In this document: piece after piece, positions 7,291-15,859 of the stretch
Numbering within the stretch: the first letter of the stretch is position 1
Layout of the letters: each line of letters starts with the position of its first letter
Assembly: GCA_018265835.1 (NCBI GenBank)
Contig: JABLYK010000004.1
Coordinates: 27,332 to 91,331, forward strand
From: Oscillospiraceae bacterium
Lineage (GTDB): Bacteria; Bacillota; Clostridia; Oscillospirales; Oscillospiraceae
Direction of reading: 5' to 3'
DNA: 64,000 bases
Notes under the pieces: model-generated
What the model saw: only the letters and a program-made list of their open reading frames with translations
Told to the model about the DNA's origin: nothing
Databases searched by the model: none
Position numbers and translations under genes: made by a program

Positions 7291-8655
7291 ATGCAAACAA
7301 TCCCCGCAAAAGAAAATAAAATGGGCACGATGCCCGAAAATAAGCTTTTGATGTCTATGGCCGTGCCGATGATGATCTCGATGCTGGTGCAGGCGCTGTA
7401 CAACGTCGTGGACAGCATCTTTGTCTCGCGCATCTGTGAAAACGCGCTGACCGCCGTCTCCATGGCATTTCCGCTGCAAAACGTGGTGATCTCGGTCTCG
7501 GTCGGCTTCGGCGTCGGCATCAACGCGCTGCTCTCCCGCGCACTCGGTCAAAAAAATCCGGAGCGTGCCAATCAGGTCGCCGTACAGGGGCTGATTTTGC
7601 AGGCCATCAGCTTCTTGCTGGTCCTGCTCATCGGCATTTTCGGCATGGAGGCGTACATGCGCACGCAGACCGACATTGAGGAGATCGTCCAATTTGGCAC
7701 GGTCTATCTGCGCATCTGTCTCATTTGCTCTTTCGGCGTCTTTATTCAGATCACATTTGAGCGCTTCCTGCAGGCAACCGGCCGCACGATCTACTCGATG
7801 ATTACCCAGCTCACCGGCGCCATCATCAACATTGTGTTTGACCCCATTCTGATCTTCGGTCTGCTTGGCTTTCCCAAACTGGGTATCGCCGGCGCTGCGT
7901 GGGCCACAGTGTTCGGCCAATGTGTCGGTGCTGTCGTTGCGATCATTCTCAACCATCGCAAGAATGCCGATCTGCGGCTGAAGCTGCGCCACATCCGCCC
8001 GGATTACCGTCTGATGGGGGAAATCAGCAGCATCAGCATCCCATCTATTCTGATGTCATGTATCTCCTCGCTCACGGCCTATATCATGAATCTGATCCTG
8101 ATCTCCTTCTCCTCCACCGCCGTCGCCGTGTTCGGCGCCTATTTCAAACTCCAGAGCTTTATTTTCATGCCGATTTTCGGCCTGAATAACGGTATGGTGC
8201 CCATCATTGCATACAACTACGGCGCGCAGCGTCCGGATCGCATCCACAAGACCATCCGACTCGGCATGACCTACGCCGTCAGCATCATGCTGACCGGGCT
8301 TCTGGTGTTTCATCTGTTCCCGGAAACGCTGCTGTCCTTCTTCGACGCATCTCCGGACATGATCGCCATCGGCGTTCCTGCGCTGCGCATCATAAGCCTC
8401 GCCTTCGTGTTCGCCGGGATCTGCATCATCAGCTCCTCGACGTGTCAGGCGCTGGGGTACAGCATCTACGGTATGCTGATCTCATTTGCACGTCAGCTTG
8501 TCGTGCTGGTGCCCTGCGCGCTGCTGCTGGCGCGTACCCGCGTTTTGAACAATGTCTGGTTCGCCTTCCCAATCGCGGAGGTCGCGTCCATCATCATCTC
8601 CCTGCTCCTCCTGCGCACCGCTCTGCGCAAAACAGGCATGCTGAAAAAAGCATAA
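7291..8655 (+). CDS. MATE family efflux transporter
   Basis: A 454-residue polytopic membrane protein of the multidrug and toxin extrusion family, exporting cationic compounds with Na+ or H+. It has twelve hydrophobic segments in two homologous halves. Family features include LLMSMAVPMMISMLVQALYN VVDS at the N-terminus (about 20-42), GRALGQ-type loop sequence (LSRALGQKNP, about 80) and the second-half repeat starting near SISIPSILMSCISSL (about 247). GGAG lies 9 bases before the ATG. It is monocistronic, with its own promoter and a UUCG-loop terminator. The substrate cannot be read from sequence. Confidence 0.93.
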   Translation: MQTIPAKENKMGTMPENKLLMSMAVPMMISMLVQALYNVVDSIFVSRICENALTAVSMAFPLQNVVISVSVGFGVGINALLSRALGQKNPERANQVAVQGLILQAISFLLVLLIGIFGMEAYMRTQTDIEEIVQFGTVYLRICLICSFGVFIQITFERFLQATGRTIYSMITQLTGAIINIVFDPILIFGLLGFPKLGIAGAAWATVFGQCVGAVVAIILNHRKNADLRLKLRHIRPDYRLMGEISSISIPSILMSCISSLTAYIMNLILISFSSTAVAVFGAYFKLQSFIFMPIFGLNNGMVPIIAYNYGAQRPDRIHKTIRLGMTYAVSIMLTGLLVFHLFPETLLSFFDASPDMIAIGVPALRIISLAFVFAGICIISSSTCQALGYSIYGMLISFARQLVVLVPCALLLARTRVLNNVWFAFPIAEVASIIISLLLLRTALRKTGMLKKA

Positions 8656-8668
8656 CCCCGCACCCCAT

Positions 8669-8699
8669 AAGCGCCCGATCTTCGGATCGGGCGCTTTTT
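8669..8699 (+). terminator. Terminator of the MATE gene
   Basis: A perfect 12-bp stem (8669-8680 with 8685-8696, GCGCCCGATC core), a stable TTCG tetraloop and five Ts. Confidence 0.95.
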
Positions 8700-8767
8700 G
8701 CACGCGTATATTCTGCGGGGCATAAGATGGTCTGAGCGAGACCCATACAGATCAAGGAGGAACGATT

Positions 8768-9202
8768 TTGGAAAAGTGCGATTATAAAAACGGAATGCTG
8801 CCGGAGTGCGCACCGCTGGCACTGGCTTACACGCCGATGCAGCAGTGCAGCGAGCCAGCTTACGATGGAAAAATGGCGTTGGCGCGCGGAACCCTGTTTC
8901 CGGGGCTCGACCTGCCATTCATGAACATGGTCAACAAGCCTGACAACCTGAGCACACCGCTCTGCGAGCTGATGGTACTGGATTTTGTCGTGCAGGAGCT
9001 GAAGCTGTATCTGGATACGCACGCTGATGACGGCGAGGCGTTCAAGATGCTGCAGAAATGCATCCGCATGAGCAACGAGGGCCGCAAGCGCTATGCGGAG
9101 CTGTACGGTCCGATCACGATCCGCGACATGGAAAACGCCGCGACCTATGACTGGATCGACGCGCCGTGGCCCTGGCAGCACCAGAGCGGGAAAGGAGATT
9201 GA
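8768..9202 (+). CDS. Fused spore coat protein CotJA-CotJB
   Basis: A 144-residue protein that joins two coat proteins usually encoded by separate genes. Residues about 12-58 are CotJA-like (CAPLALAYTPMQQ, then ALARGTLFPGLDLPF). Residues about 64-140 are CotJB-like (LCELMVLDFVVQELKLYLDT, then ALYGPI-type YAELYGPITIRD, ending DAPWPWQ). In Bacillus CotJA, CotJB and CotJC form a sigma-E-dependent polycistron in the inner coat. The start is TTG with AAGGAGG 6 bases upstream. No second ribosome site or start is needed at the junction. A base-call error could mimic a fusion, but the frame is continuous and both halves look intact. Confidence 0.9.
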   Translation: MEKCDYKNGMLPECAPLALAYTPMQQCSEPAYDGKMALARGTLFPGLDLPFMNMVNKPDNLSTPLCELMVLDFVVQELKLYLDTHADDGEAFKMLQKCIRMSNEGRKRYAELYGPITIRDMENAATYDWIDAPWPWQHQSGKGD

Positions 9203-9205
9203 GTC

Positions 9206-9802
9206 ATGTTTGTATATGAGAAAAAACTGCAATATCCCGTGCGCATCAAAAATACCAATCCCGCGCTGGCTAAGTTCATCATCACGCAATATGGCGGCCC
9301 GGACGGCGAGCTTGGCGCCTCGCTCCGCTATCTCAGCCAGCGCTACGCCATGCCCTACCCCGAACTGGCCGCTGTCTTAACGGACATCGGCACCGAGGAG
9401 CTCGGTCACCTGGAAATGATTGGTGCAATCGTGTATCAATTGACGCGCAATATGACGCCGGAGCAGATCAAGAAGGCGGGCTTTGACACGTACTTTGTAG
9501 ATCACACTGCCGGAATCTACCCGCAGTTTGCCTCCGGCACGCCGTGGACGGCCGCGACCATCGCGGTCAAGGGCGATGTAATCACCGATCTTTCGGAGGA
9601 TATGGCCGCAGAGCAAAAGGCACGGACAACGTACGACAACATCCTGCGTCTGTCCGACGATCCGGACGTCAACGACGTCATCCGGTTCCTGCGCGCACGA
9701 GAGGTCGTGCATTACCAACGCTTCGGCGAAGCGCTGCGCCTGGCAACGGAAAAGATGGATCAGAAGAACGTCTACGCCGTCAATCCGGCGTTCGACAAGT
9801 AA
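9206..9802 (+). CDS. cotJC: Spore coat protein CotJC, manganese-catalase family
   Basis: A 198-residue ferritin-like four-helix protein of the manganese catalase family, the third member of the cotJ operon. Metal-ligand motifs are visible: GELGASLRYLSQRY (about 33-46), TEELGHLEM (about 69), EDMAAEQKARTTYDNILRL (about 131-149) and REVVHYQRFGEAL (about 169-181). These supply the expected Glu/His ligands. It probably protects the spore coat from peroxide. GGAGATTGAGTC precedes the ATG, 3 bases after the fused cotJA-cotJB stop. Confidence 0.95.
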   Translation: MFVYEKKLQYPVRIKNTNPALAKFIITQYGGPDGELGASLRYLSQRYAMPYPELAAVLTDIGTEELGHLEMIGAIVYQLTRNMTPEQIKKAGFDTYFVDHTAGIYPQFASGTPWTAATIAVKGDVITDLSEDMAAEQKARTTYDNILRLSDDPDVNDVIRFLRAREVVHYQRFGEALRLATEKMDQKNVYAVNPAFDK

Positions 9803-9812
9803 GCATACAAAA

Positions 9813-10077
9813 TCAGGCGGCATGCATCCTGCATGCCGCCTGACCAGCTTGTCAAAAACCTCGTAGAGTTTCGCCGCTCGGAAGCGGCGAAAGAAGATTC
9901 AATCATTTTCTCCGGCGACATGTGCGGCGGAGAAAATACTGCTCGGCCTACAAACGTGCGAGCTGTCCGCCTTTGGCGGACAGTGAGTGCGCTGCAGTAG
10001 GCCGCAATCCCTTCCTGTCAAAAAAGCTTGCTTTTTTGACGACTCATCAGGCGGCATGCTTCCTGCATGCCGCCTGA
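9813..10077. repeat. Array of perfect hairpins flanked by a duplicated palindrome
   Basis: This is the whole 310-base gap between two converging operons. Two copies of one 31-base palindrome (arms TCAGGCGGCATGC and complement; 9813-9843 and 10047-10077, differing in the loop) bracket five further inverted repeats. These are 9869-9878/9883-9892, 9905-9914/9928-9937, 9944-9951/9997-10004 enclosing 9963-9971/9975-9983, and 10017-10027/10030-10040. No ORF is seen. The outer hairpins may act as 3' ends of cotJC and of the DUF1653 gene. The whole unit looks like a structured repeat element. Confidence 0.75.
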
Positions 10078-10112
10078 CCATTGTTGAAATTTGTTTGTGC
10101 CCCGTGGGACGC

Positions 10113-10361
10113 TCAACGTCCCGCGGCGCTTTCGATCTCCTGCAGTTCAAAGCGGTACCGCTGCGGACAATCCGGGTACTTTTCCCGATCGACCTCACTG
10201 AGGAACATTCCCTTGGGCCGCAGCCACAGGGATCCGTCGCCATAGAGCTTGCGGTAGATCACATATTCCTCGCCGGTCTCGGAGTCGTTGGCCACGTCCT
10301 CGACCAGATAGTAGTCGCCTTTGAAATGGCGGTAGACCCGTTTGAGCTTCAATTCACGCAT
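10113..10361 (-). CDS. DUF1653 family protein
   Basis: An 82-residue small soluble protein. It carries the DUF1653 pattern VYRHFKGDYYLVEDVANDSE, then EYVIYRKLYGDG and WLRPKGMFLSEVD. The function is unknown; the family is a compact beta-rich domain widespread in bacteria. The ATG was chosen because GGAGG stands just upstream and the family begins near this residue. It is the last gene of the murD-to-sbcC minus-strand run, 13 bases after the sbcC stop. Confidence 0.88.
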   Translation of the reverse strand: MRELKLKRVYRHFKGDYYLVEDVANDSETGEEYVIYRKLYGDGSLWLRPKGMFLSEVDREKYPDCPQRYRFELQEIESAAGR

Positions 10362-10374
10362 GGGCTGCTCCTCC

Positions 10375-13143
10375 TCATTCACATACAATCTCCGCCCGGC
10401 TGCCGCCGGTTCGATCCTTCGTGACAATGATCTGCCGGTCGATTTTCTCCTTCAGTGCCGGCACATGCGAAATGATGCCGACCAGACGGTGGCCCTCGCT
10501 GAGACCGCTGAGCGCGCGCAGCGCTTTCTGGAGCGTCTCCTCGTCCAGGGAACCGAAGCCCTCGTCTACAAACATCGTATCCAGCCGAACCCCTCCGGCA
10601 GAGGACTGGATTTCGTCGGACAAGCCCAGCGCCAGCGACAGAGACGCCTGAAAGGATTCCCCGCCGGAGAGCGTCTTCACGCTGCGGATCGAGCCGTTGT
10701 AATGGTCGATCACGTCCAGCTCCAGACCGCTTTGACTGCGGTTGTTCTCCGCCCCTCTGCGGCGGCGGAGCTGGTACTGGCCGCCGGTCATGACGGAAAA
10801 GCGCTGATTTGCCCGCTCCAGAATGCGGTCAAACCACGTCATCTGGATATAAGTCTCCAGCATGATCTTTTCCTTGCCCGGAAGCGTGCCGTTCGCCGTG
10901 TTCGACAGCGCACGCAGCCACGAGAGCCGCTCCTCCTGCCCGGCAAGCTCGGCGCTCTGCGCCTGCACGCCGGCCAGTGCCGTGCGGTTGCGATCCAGCC
11001 GCCGGCTGATCTGTTTCCAATCCGCGTCCAACGTCATCTGGCGCGCCTGAATGCGCTGTAACTGCGTCGTTTCTTCCGCGAGATCGACGTCACCGGACTG
11101 TCCAAGCTGCGTCGAAAGCGTTTCAATTTTGCTCTCCAGCGCCGTCTTTTGCTGCATCAGCCTCTGCTGCCCGGCCTGCGCATCGGAAAGCGCGGCCTGC
11201 AGCGTTTCCCGGCGCTGCTGCAGCGTATCCATCTGCATTTGCGCTGTCTCTCTCGACGGATACGGAAGGCTTTGCAGTTGATTTTGAATCTGCGTCTCCA
11301 AGGCGCTGCACGTCGCCTGCTGTTGTGCCCGCACGGCATTCTGCTGCAGCTGCATGTTCTGCAGTCCGATCAAGCTTTGCTCCGTCTCCGGAATTGCCCT
11401 GCGAAGTTCATCGGCGCGCGCAGCGCGCTTTTCCGCCTCCTGCTTGGCAGCTCCGGTCAACGCCAGCGCCGTCTGCACGGCGGCCAGCCGGTCCGGAAGC
11501 ACAGCCGCAGCCTCCGCAAGTGTAGTAACACCCAAAAGCTCGCCCACTGTGTGAAGCGTCTGCTTCTCCTGTTCGCTTGCCTGCCCTTGCAGACGGCCAG
11601 CCTTGCTGCTGGCATCCGATGCGCGCTGCTGCGCCTGCGCCGCCTCCGCCTCGGCTGATTCCAGCTCGGCCTGATCCGGGGCCTCTTGCGGTCGGACGGC
11701 AGGCGCCGGATGGCTCCGTGCGCCGCAGACCGGGCATGGCTCGCCGTCGGTCAGCGTGTCTGCAAGCACCCCGGCCTGCGCGTCCAGAAACGCCCGGTTT
11801 TTGCGCCGGTAACGCGCTTGCATCGCATCCGCTTCCTGCGCCGCTGCAGTGTATTCCAGCTTTGCCTGCTCCGCCTGCTGCTGCAAGGTCTCCAGCCGCT
11901 GCAGGTCCGCTTGCAGGCCGGAGAGCCGCTTTTCCCGCTCGGTCAGCGTTTGCAGCGTTCCAGCCGCACGTGCCGCCTCCGCAGCCGCGGATGCGAGGTC
12001 TTCCAATGCGTCCTTTTGCTGTTGAAGCTGCTGTGCCGTCTCTGCGAGCGACCGCGCGATCTGCTCTCCCTCCGTTTGCAGCGTTTCCAGCGCCGCCTTC
12101 GCATCCGCTTGCTCCTTTTGGAGCTGCGCAAGCCGGTCATACTGCGGCAAAAGTGCTTCCAGTGCCGCAAATTCCGCTTGCAGCCGCCCGATCTCCGGCT
12201 GCCGCGCCTGCGCGGCTATCAGCGTCTGCTCGACCGCCGCAATCTGGGGAACCAATTCTTCCAGAGCCGCCTGCGTGCTCTGTAATTCCGCGCGGCGTCT
12301 TTGCGTCTCTCTGCCGATGGCGATCCGGGCAGTCACGGCGGTGAGCGCCTGCGCCTGCTCGCTCTGCTGCGTCTCACACACCGCCTGCGCCGCTTCGTCC
12401 TGCTCGATCAGCTTCATCAGCAATGTTTCTGTTTCTGCCGGCGGGAGCGGCGCCGCCTGGATTGCTTCCAGCTCCGGAGCGAGTGCGTCATCCGGCGCGC
12501 AGACCGCACCACTGATGTACTGGCGGATGCCGGCTCGCAGCGTGTCGCAGCTCTGGCTCAGCGCAGCGGCGTCTTCCTTGAGCCGGTTTTGGAGCGTGCG
12601 GTACAGGCCTGTGTGGAAAATCTGCCGGAAAATTGCAATACGCTGCTCGGTCGGCGCGAGCAGAAGTTTCAGAAAATCGCCCTGCGCAATCATGGCCACC
12701 TGCGTGAACTGGTCGCGGTCGATGCCGATGATCCCGCACACCGCGTTTGTCACATCGCGGGTCTTTGTGACGACGCGCCCATCCGGATACGTCAGCACCG
12801 CATCCGCTTTCTGCGTTGTGGTGCCGCCGCCGCGCTTTGCAGGGCGCTCATACTCCGGACTGCGCCGGACCGTATAGGTCTCGCCGCGGCAGAAAAACGT
12901 CAGCTCCACATATGTGGGTGTATCCGGTGCGGCGTATTTGCTGCGGAACATCGCCGCGTCCCGGCTGCTGCCGCTGGCCTCGCCATAAAGCGCATAGGTG
13001 ATCGCGTCGAAGATCGTAGTCTTGCCGGCGCCTGTATCGCCGGTGATGAGATACAGTCCTTCCCCGCCCAGCTTGTCCAGCGCCAGAACCGTCTTGCCTG
13101 CATAGGGGCCGAAGGCCGACATCGTCAATGTGAGCGGTCTCAT
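10375..13143 (-). CDS. sbcC: Exonuclease SbcCD subunit C (SbcC/Rad50-like ATPase)
   Basis: A 922-residue SMC-like ATPase that, with SbcD, cleaves hairpins and protein-blocked DNA ends. It has an N-terminal Walker A (GDTGAGKTTIFDAITYALYG, about 35-54), two long Ala/Gln/Glu coiled-coil arms (about 200-720) and a zinc hook CPVC at about 476. The signature LSGGESFQASLSLALGLSDE and Walker B MFVDEGFGSLDEE lie near 830-875. Its ATG overlaps the sbcD stop by 4 bases, so the two subunits are co-translated. Confidence 0.96.
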   Translation of the reverse strand: MRPLTLTMSAFGPYAGKTVLALDKLGGEGLYLITGDTGAGKTTIFDAITYALYGEASGSSRDAAMFRSKYAAPDTPTYVELTFFCRGETYTVRRSPEYERPAKRGGGTTTQKADAVLTYPDGRVVTKTRDVTNAVCGIIGIDRDQFTQVAMIAQGDFLKLLLAPTEQRIAIFRQIFHTGLYRTLQNRLKEDAAALSQSCDTLRAGIRQYISGAVCAPDDALAPELEAIQAAPLPPAETETLLMKLIEQDEAAQAVCETQQSEQAQALTAVTARIAIGRETQRRRAELQSTQAALEELVPQIAAVEQTLIAAQARQPEIGRLQAEFAALEALLPQYDRLAQLQKEQADAKAALETLQTEGEQIARSLAETAQQLQQQKDALEDLASAAAEAARAAGTLQTLTEREKRLSGLQADLQRLETLQQQAEQAKLEYTAAAQEADAMQARYRRKNRAFLDAQAGVLADTLTDGEPCPVCGARSHPAPAVRPQEAPDQAELESAEAEAAQAQQRASDASSKAGRLQGQASEQEKQTLHTVGELLGVTTLAEAAAVLPDRLAAVQTALALTGAAKQEAEKRAARADELRRAIPETEQSLIGLQNMQLQQNAVRAQQQATCSALETQIQNQLQSLPYPSRETAQMQMDTLQQRRETLQAALSDAQAGQQRLMQQKTALESKIETLSTQLGQSGDVDLAEETTQLQRIQARQMTLDADWKQISRRLDRNRTALAGVQAQSAELAGQEERLSWLRALSNTANGTLPGKEKIMLETYIQMTWFDRILERANQRFSVMTGGQYQLRRRRGAENNRSQSGLELDVIDHYNGSIRSVKTLSGGESFQASLSLALGLSDEIQSSAGGVRLDTMFVDEGFGSLDEETLQKALRALSGLSEGHRLVGIISHVPALKEKIDRQIIVTKDRTGGSRAEIVCE

Positions 13144-14276
13144 GCTTCGCCTCCCCAGATCTGTTCGATCAATCCTTGCAGATAGGCACGCTGCTCGCCG
13201 CGCATCGGCTGATTGTTCTGCAGCGCATAGAACTCGTCAAACAGCTCCAGCGGCGAGCGGTGCTCCACCTCCGCCACGCCCAGAATTTCCGCGCTGCCGC
13301 GCGTACGGCTGTTGTCGTAATCCAACCGCATGAGATTCGGGTACACCGCACGGAGTTTGCCGACCGCCTCCGGAATATCCGCCTCATCCGTCAACGTAAT
13401 ATGGACATAGGCGTTTGGGTCGGGCGCCCCATCCACTTCGCGCGCCGCGACCGCCTGAAAGCTGCCGCGCAGCTCCACAAGGTCGCGCTGCGGCTGCAGC
13501 GGGACAGTGCGCACCGTAAGCGTTCCCTTTTCCGCCAGCTCCGCCACCGTGACGGACTTTTGCTGCCGTGCCTCGGAGAACGAATACTTCAGCGGCGTGC
13601 CGCAGTAGCGCACCCGGCTGCCGCTCACGTTCTGCGGGCTGTGGATATGCCCCAGCGCGACATAGTCAAACGGCGCAAACACCGCAGCATCCACATTATC
13701 GCTTCCGCCGATGGTGAGCTCCTCGGACTCGCAGCGCACTGCGCCGGTGACAAACTGGTGCGTCACCAGCACGTTCCGGCGCGCGGGGTCAACGGGCATG
13801 TGCGCCACCGCGCAGGCGATCGCATCCGTATACGATTCGATCTCCGCCTCCGGAAACCAGCGCCGCACGTGCATCGGCTTCAAAAACGGCAGCAGAAACA
13901 CATCCACCGGGCCATGCTCATCTTCGAGCGTGACAGGCCGAATCTGGCCGTCATAGACCGGCGAAAGATACACCTTGCTGCGGCGGACAAGCTGCGCCCC
14001 GAATGCGATCCGCTCCGGCGAATCGTGGTTGCCGCTGATGACGAACACGGACACAGCCCGCGCCGCAAGCTGCGCCAGAAAATCATCAAACAGCGCCACC
14101 GCCTCAGCCGATGGCGCTGCCTTGTCATAGACGTCCCCGGCGATGAGCACGCCGTTTGGCTGCTCATCGTCCGTGATGCGCAGAATCTGCGTCAGAATAA
14201 ACGCCTGATCCTCCAGCAGGGAAAATTCATTCAGGCGCTTGCCCAGATGCAGATCCGACAGGTGCAGAAACTTCAT
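13140..14276 (-). CDS. sbcD: Exonuclease SbcCD subunit D (Mre11-like nuclease)
   Basis: A 378-residue manganese-dependent phosphoesterase/nuclease subunit. The metallophosphatase motifs are in order: LHLSDLHLGKRL (4-15), GVLIAGDVYDKAAP (about 45), VISGNHDSPERI (about 82) and the later ALGHIHSPQ (about 204). The C-terminal part is the capping domain. The ATG at 14276 overlaps the stop of the upstream phosphatase gene (ATGA) and the first motif begins at residue 4, as is normal for the family. Partner of sbcC. Confidence 0.96.
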   Translation of the reverse strand: MKFLHLSDLHLGKRLNEFSLLEDQAFILTQILRITDDEQPNGVLIAGDVYDKAAPSAEAVALFDDFLAQLAARAVSVFVISGNHDSPERIAFGAQLVRRSKVYLSPVYDGQIRPVTLEDEHGPVDVFLLPFLKPMHVRRWFPEAEIESYTDAIACAVAHMPVDPARRNVLVTHQFVTGAVRCESEELTIGGSDNVDAAVFAPFDYVALGHIHSPQNVSGSRVRYCGTPLKYSFSEARQQKSVTVAELAEKGTLTVRTVPLQPQRDLVELRGSFQAVAAREVDGAPDPNAYVHITLTDEADIPEAVGKLRAVYPNLMRLDYDNSRTRGSAEILGVAEVEHRSPLELFDEFYALQNNQPMRGEQRAYLQGLIEQIWGGEA

Positions 14277-15079
14277 ACCGCCGCTCCCGTTTCGGTCAGA
14301 TACTTCTGCCGGAGTGTCTCGCGCGCGTCCGGGCCGATCCCAAGCCGCTCCGCCAAAAACGCGTCGATGGAGCCATAGCGGGATTCGACGGAATCCCAAA
14401 TCAGATTGATGTACGCTTCCTTCGCGCTGTCGAACGTGCGCAGGGCGTCGAGCGCGTCAGGGTCGCTCGTATAGCGCCGCGCCTCGGCAAGCATCCGCTC
14501 CGTATCCGGCGCAATCTGGATATTCGTCAGCAAATAGTCCTCCAGAATGGTCTTTCGGTCAACGCCCAGCGCGGAAAGGAGCAGGAGCGTCCCCACGCCG
14601 ACGCGGTCCTTCCCCGCCGTACAGTGATAGAGCAGCGCGCCATCCGCATGGTGCAGCACCAGATCCAGAAAGCTGCGGTATTGCCCGATGCTGTAGTCAT
14701 CCTCCACAAAAGGCGGATACAGCGAGGCCATATAATCCTCCGCACGCTTGCCGCAGGCGATTGCGGCGCGCACCATCGGCGGCACAGCGTTCGCTTCCTC
14801 CTCGCGCGTGATGCCAACAGCAAGCTCCCGGATGATCGGACAAATTACGTATTGTACACCCGGAAGCCTCACATCCGGCTTTTGCGTGCGCTCGCGCTCC
14901 GTGCGAAAATCGACCACCGTTTTCAGGTTCAGGTGCTGCAGGGTTTCCGCGTCCGCCGCCGTCAGCCGGGACAGCTCCCCGCTGCGCAGCAGCAGTCCCG
15001 GACGGATGGTTCGTCCGTCCGCTGTCCGCAGTCCGCCGAGATCTCTGGCGTTCGGCGCGCCGTGTAAATTCAGATTCAT
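14273..15079 (-). CDS. Tyrosine-protein phosphatase family protein
   Basis: A 268-residue cytoplasmic phosphatase of the Y_phosphatase3 type. N-terminal NARDLGGLRTADGRTIRPGL (about 9-28) is the typical substrate-side strand. The P-loop HCTAGKDRVGVG (about 157) carries the CX5R nucleophile and arginine, and a general acid is likely in the loop near 100-130. It could act on phosphotyrosine proteins or phosphoinositide-like substrates; the target is unknown. The ATG was selected because homology begins there. It lies 7 bases after tatD and overlaps sbcD. Confidence 0.9.
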   Translation of the reverse strand: MNLNLHGAPNARDLGGLRTADGRTIRPGLLLRSGELSRLTAADAETLQHLNLKTVVDFRTERERTQKPDVRLPGVQYVICPIIRELAVGITREEEANAVPPMVRAAIACGKRAEDYMASLYPPFVEDDYSIGQYRSFLDLVLHHADGALLYHCTAGKDRVGVGTLLLLSALGVDRKTILEDYLLTNIQIAPDTERMLAEARRYTSDPDALDALRTFDSAKEAYINLIWDSVESRYGSIDAFLAERLGIGPDARETLRQKYLTETGAAV

Positions 15080-15086
15080 TCGTTTC

Positions 15087-15848
15087 TCACCGTATTCCAA
15101 ATAGTTGTTTCCCGTTTTCCATCGTCTGCGCCGCGACCGCCTCCACGGACACGTCCCGGATGCGCGCGACCGTGGCCGCAATATAGGGCAGGTTGCGGGA
15201 GTCGTTGCGTTTGCCGCGGTTCGGCACCGGGGCAAGGTAGGGCGAATCCGTCTCCAGCAGAATCCGCTCCATCGGGCAGATGCGGATCACCTCCAGCGCG
15301 CGGACGGCGTTTTTGTATGTGATCGGCCCGTCAAAGCCGAGATACCAGCCGCGGCGCAGCAGTTCCTTTGCCATCTCCACGCTGCCGGAAAAGCAGTGGA
15401 ACACACCCCGCAGCGCGGGATAGTCCCGCACGATCTCCAGCGAGTCGCCGTGTGCCTCGCGGTCGTGCACGATCACGGGCAAGTCCAGCTCCAGCGCCAG
15501 CTCGATCTGCGCGCGGAACATCTCCTTTTGCCGTTCGCGGTACGTGGTGTCCCAGTAATAATCCAGCCCAATTTCCCCGATGGCGCAGACCTTCGGTCGC
15601 TTTGCCAGCTCCCGGATGGCCGGGAGACTGTTCTCGTCCCAGCTTTCTGCTTCCTCCGGGTGCCAGCCGACGGCGGCATAGACGTGCGGATACTGTTGCG
15701 CCAATGCAACCGCGCGTCCGGAGCGCTCGGCATTGTCGCCGGGATCGACGACGAGCGTCACGCCACTTTCCGGCAGGGCGCGAAGCACCGCGTCGCGGTC
15801 GGCATCGAATTTGGAACTGTCATAATGTGCGTGCGTATCAAAATACAT
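15087..15848 (-). CDS. tatD: TatD family deoxyribonuclease
   Basis: A 253-residue metal-dependent hydrolase with an amidohydrolase-like barrel. The start MYFDTHAHYDSSKFDADRD carries the HxH metal pair. IGEIGLDYYWD (about 92) provides the glutamate, VIVHDREAHGD (about 130) and FHCFSGSVE (about 156) the histidines, and LLETDSPYLAPVP (about 205) the catalytic Asp. TatD proteins are 3'-5' DNases used in repair. GGCGGAG lies before the ATG, 11 bases after ligA. Confidence 0.95.
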   Translation of the reverse strand: MYFDTHAHYDSSKFDADRDAVLRALPESGVTLVVDPGDNAERSGRAVALAQQYPHVYAAVGWHPEEAESWDENSLPAIRELAKRPKVCAIGEIGLDYYWDTTYRERQKEMFRAQIELALELDLPVIVHDREAHGDSLEIVRDYPALRGVFHCFSGSVEMAKELLRRGWYLGFDGPITYKNAVRALEVIRICPMERILLETDSPYLAPVPNRGKRNDSRNLPYIAATVARIRDVSVEAVAAQTMENGKQLFGIR

Positions 15849-15859
15849 ACTCCGCCCTC

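Noticed and set aside
8721..8729. CATAAGATG upstream of the cotJ operon considered as a sigma-E -10
   Set aside because: It matches only part of CATACANT and no -35-like element lies at 14 bases. The same string precedes the spoVM unit, but the evidence is too weak.
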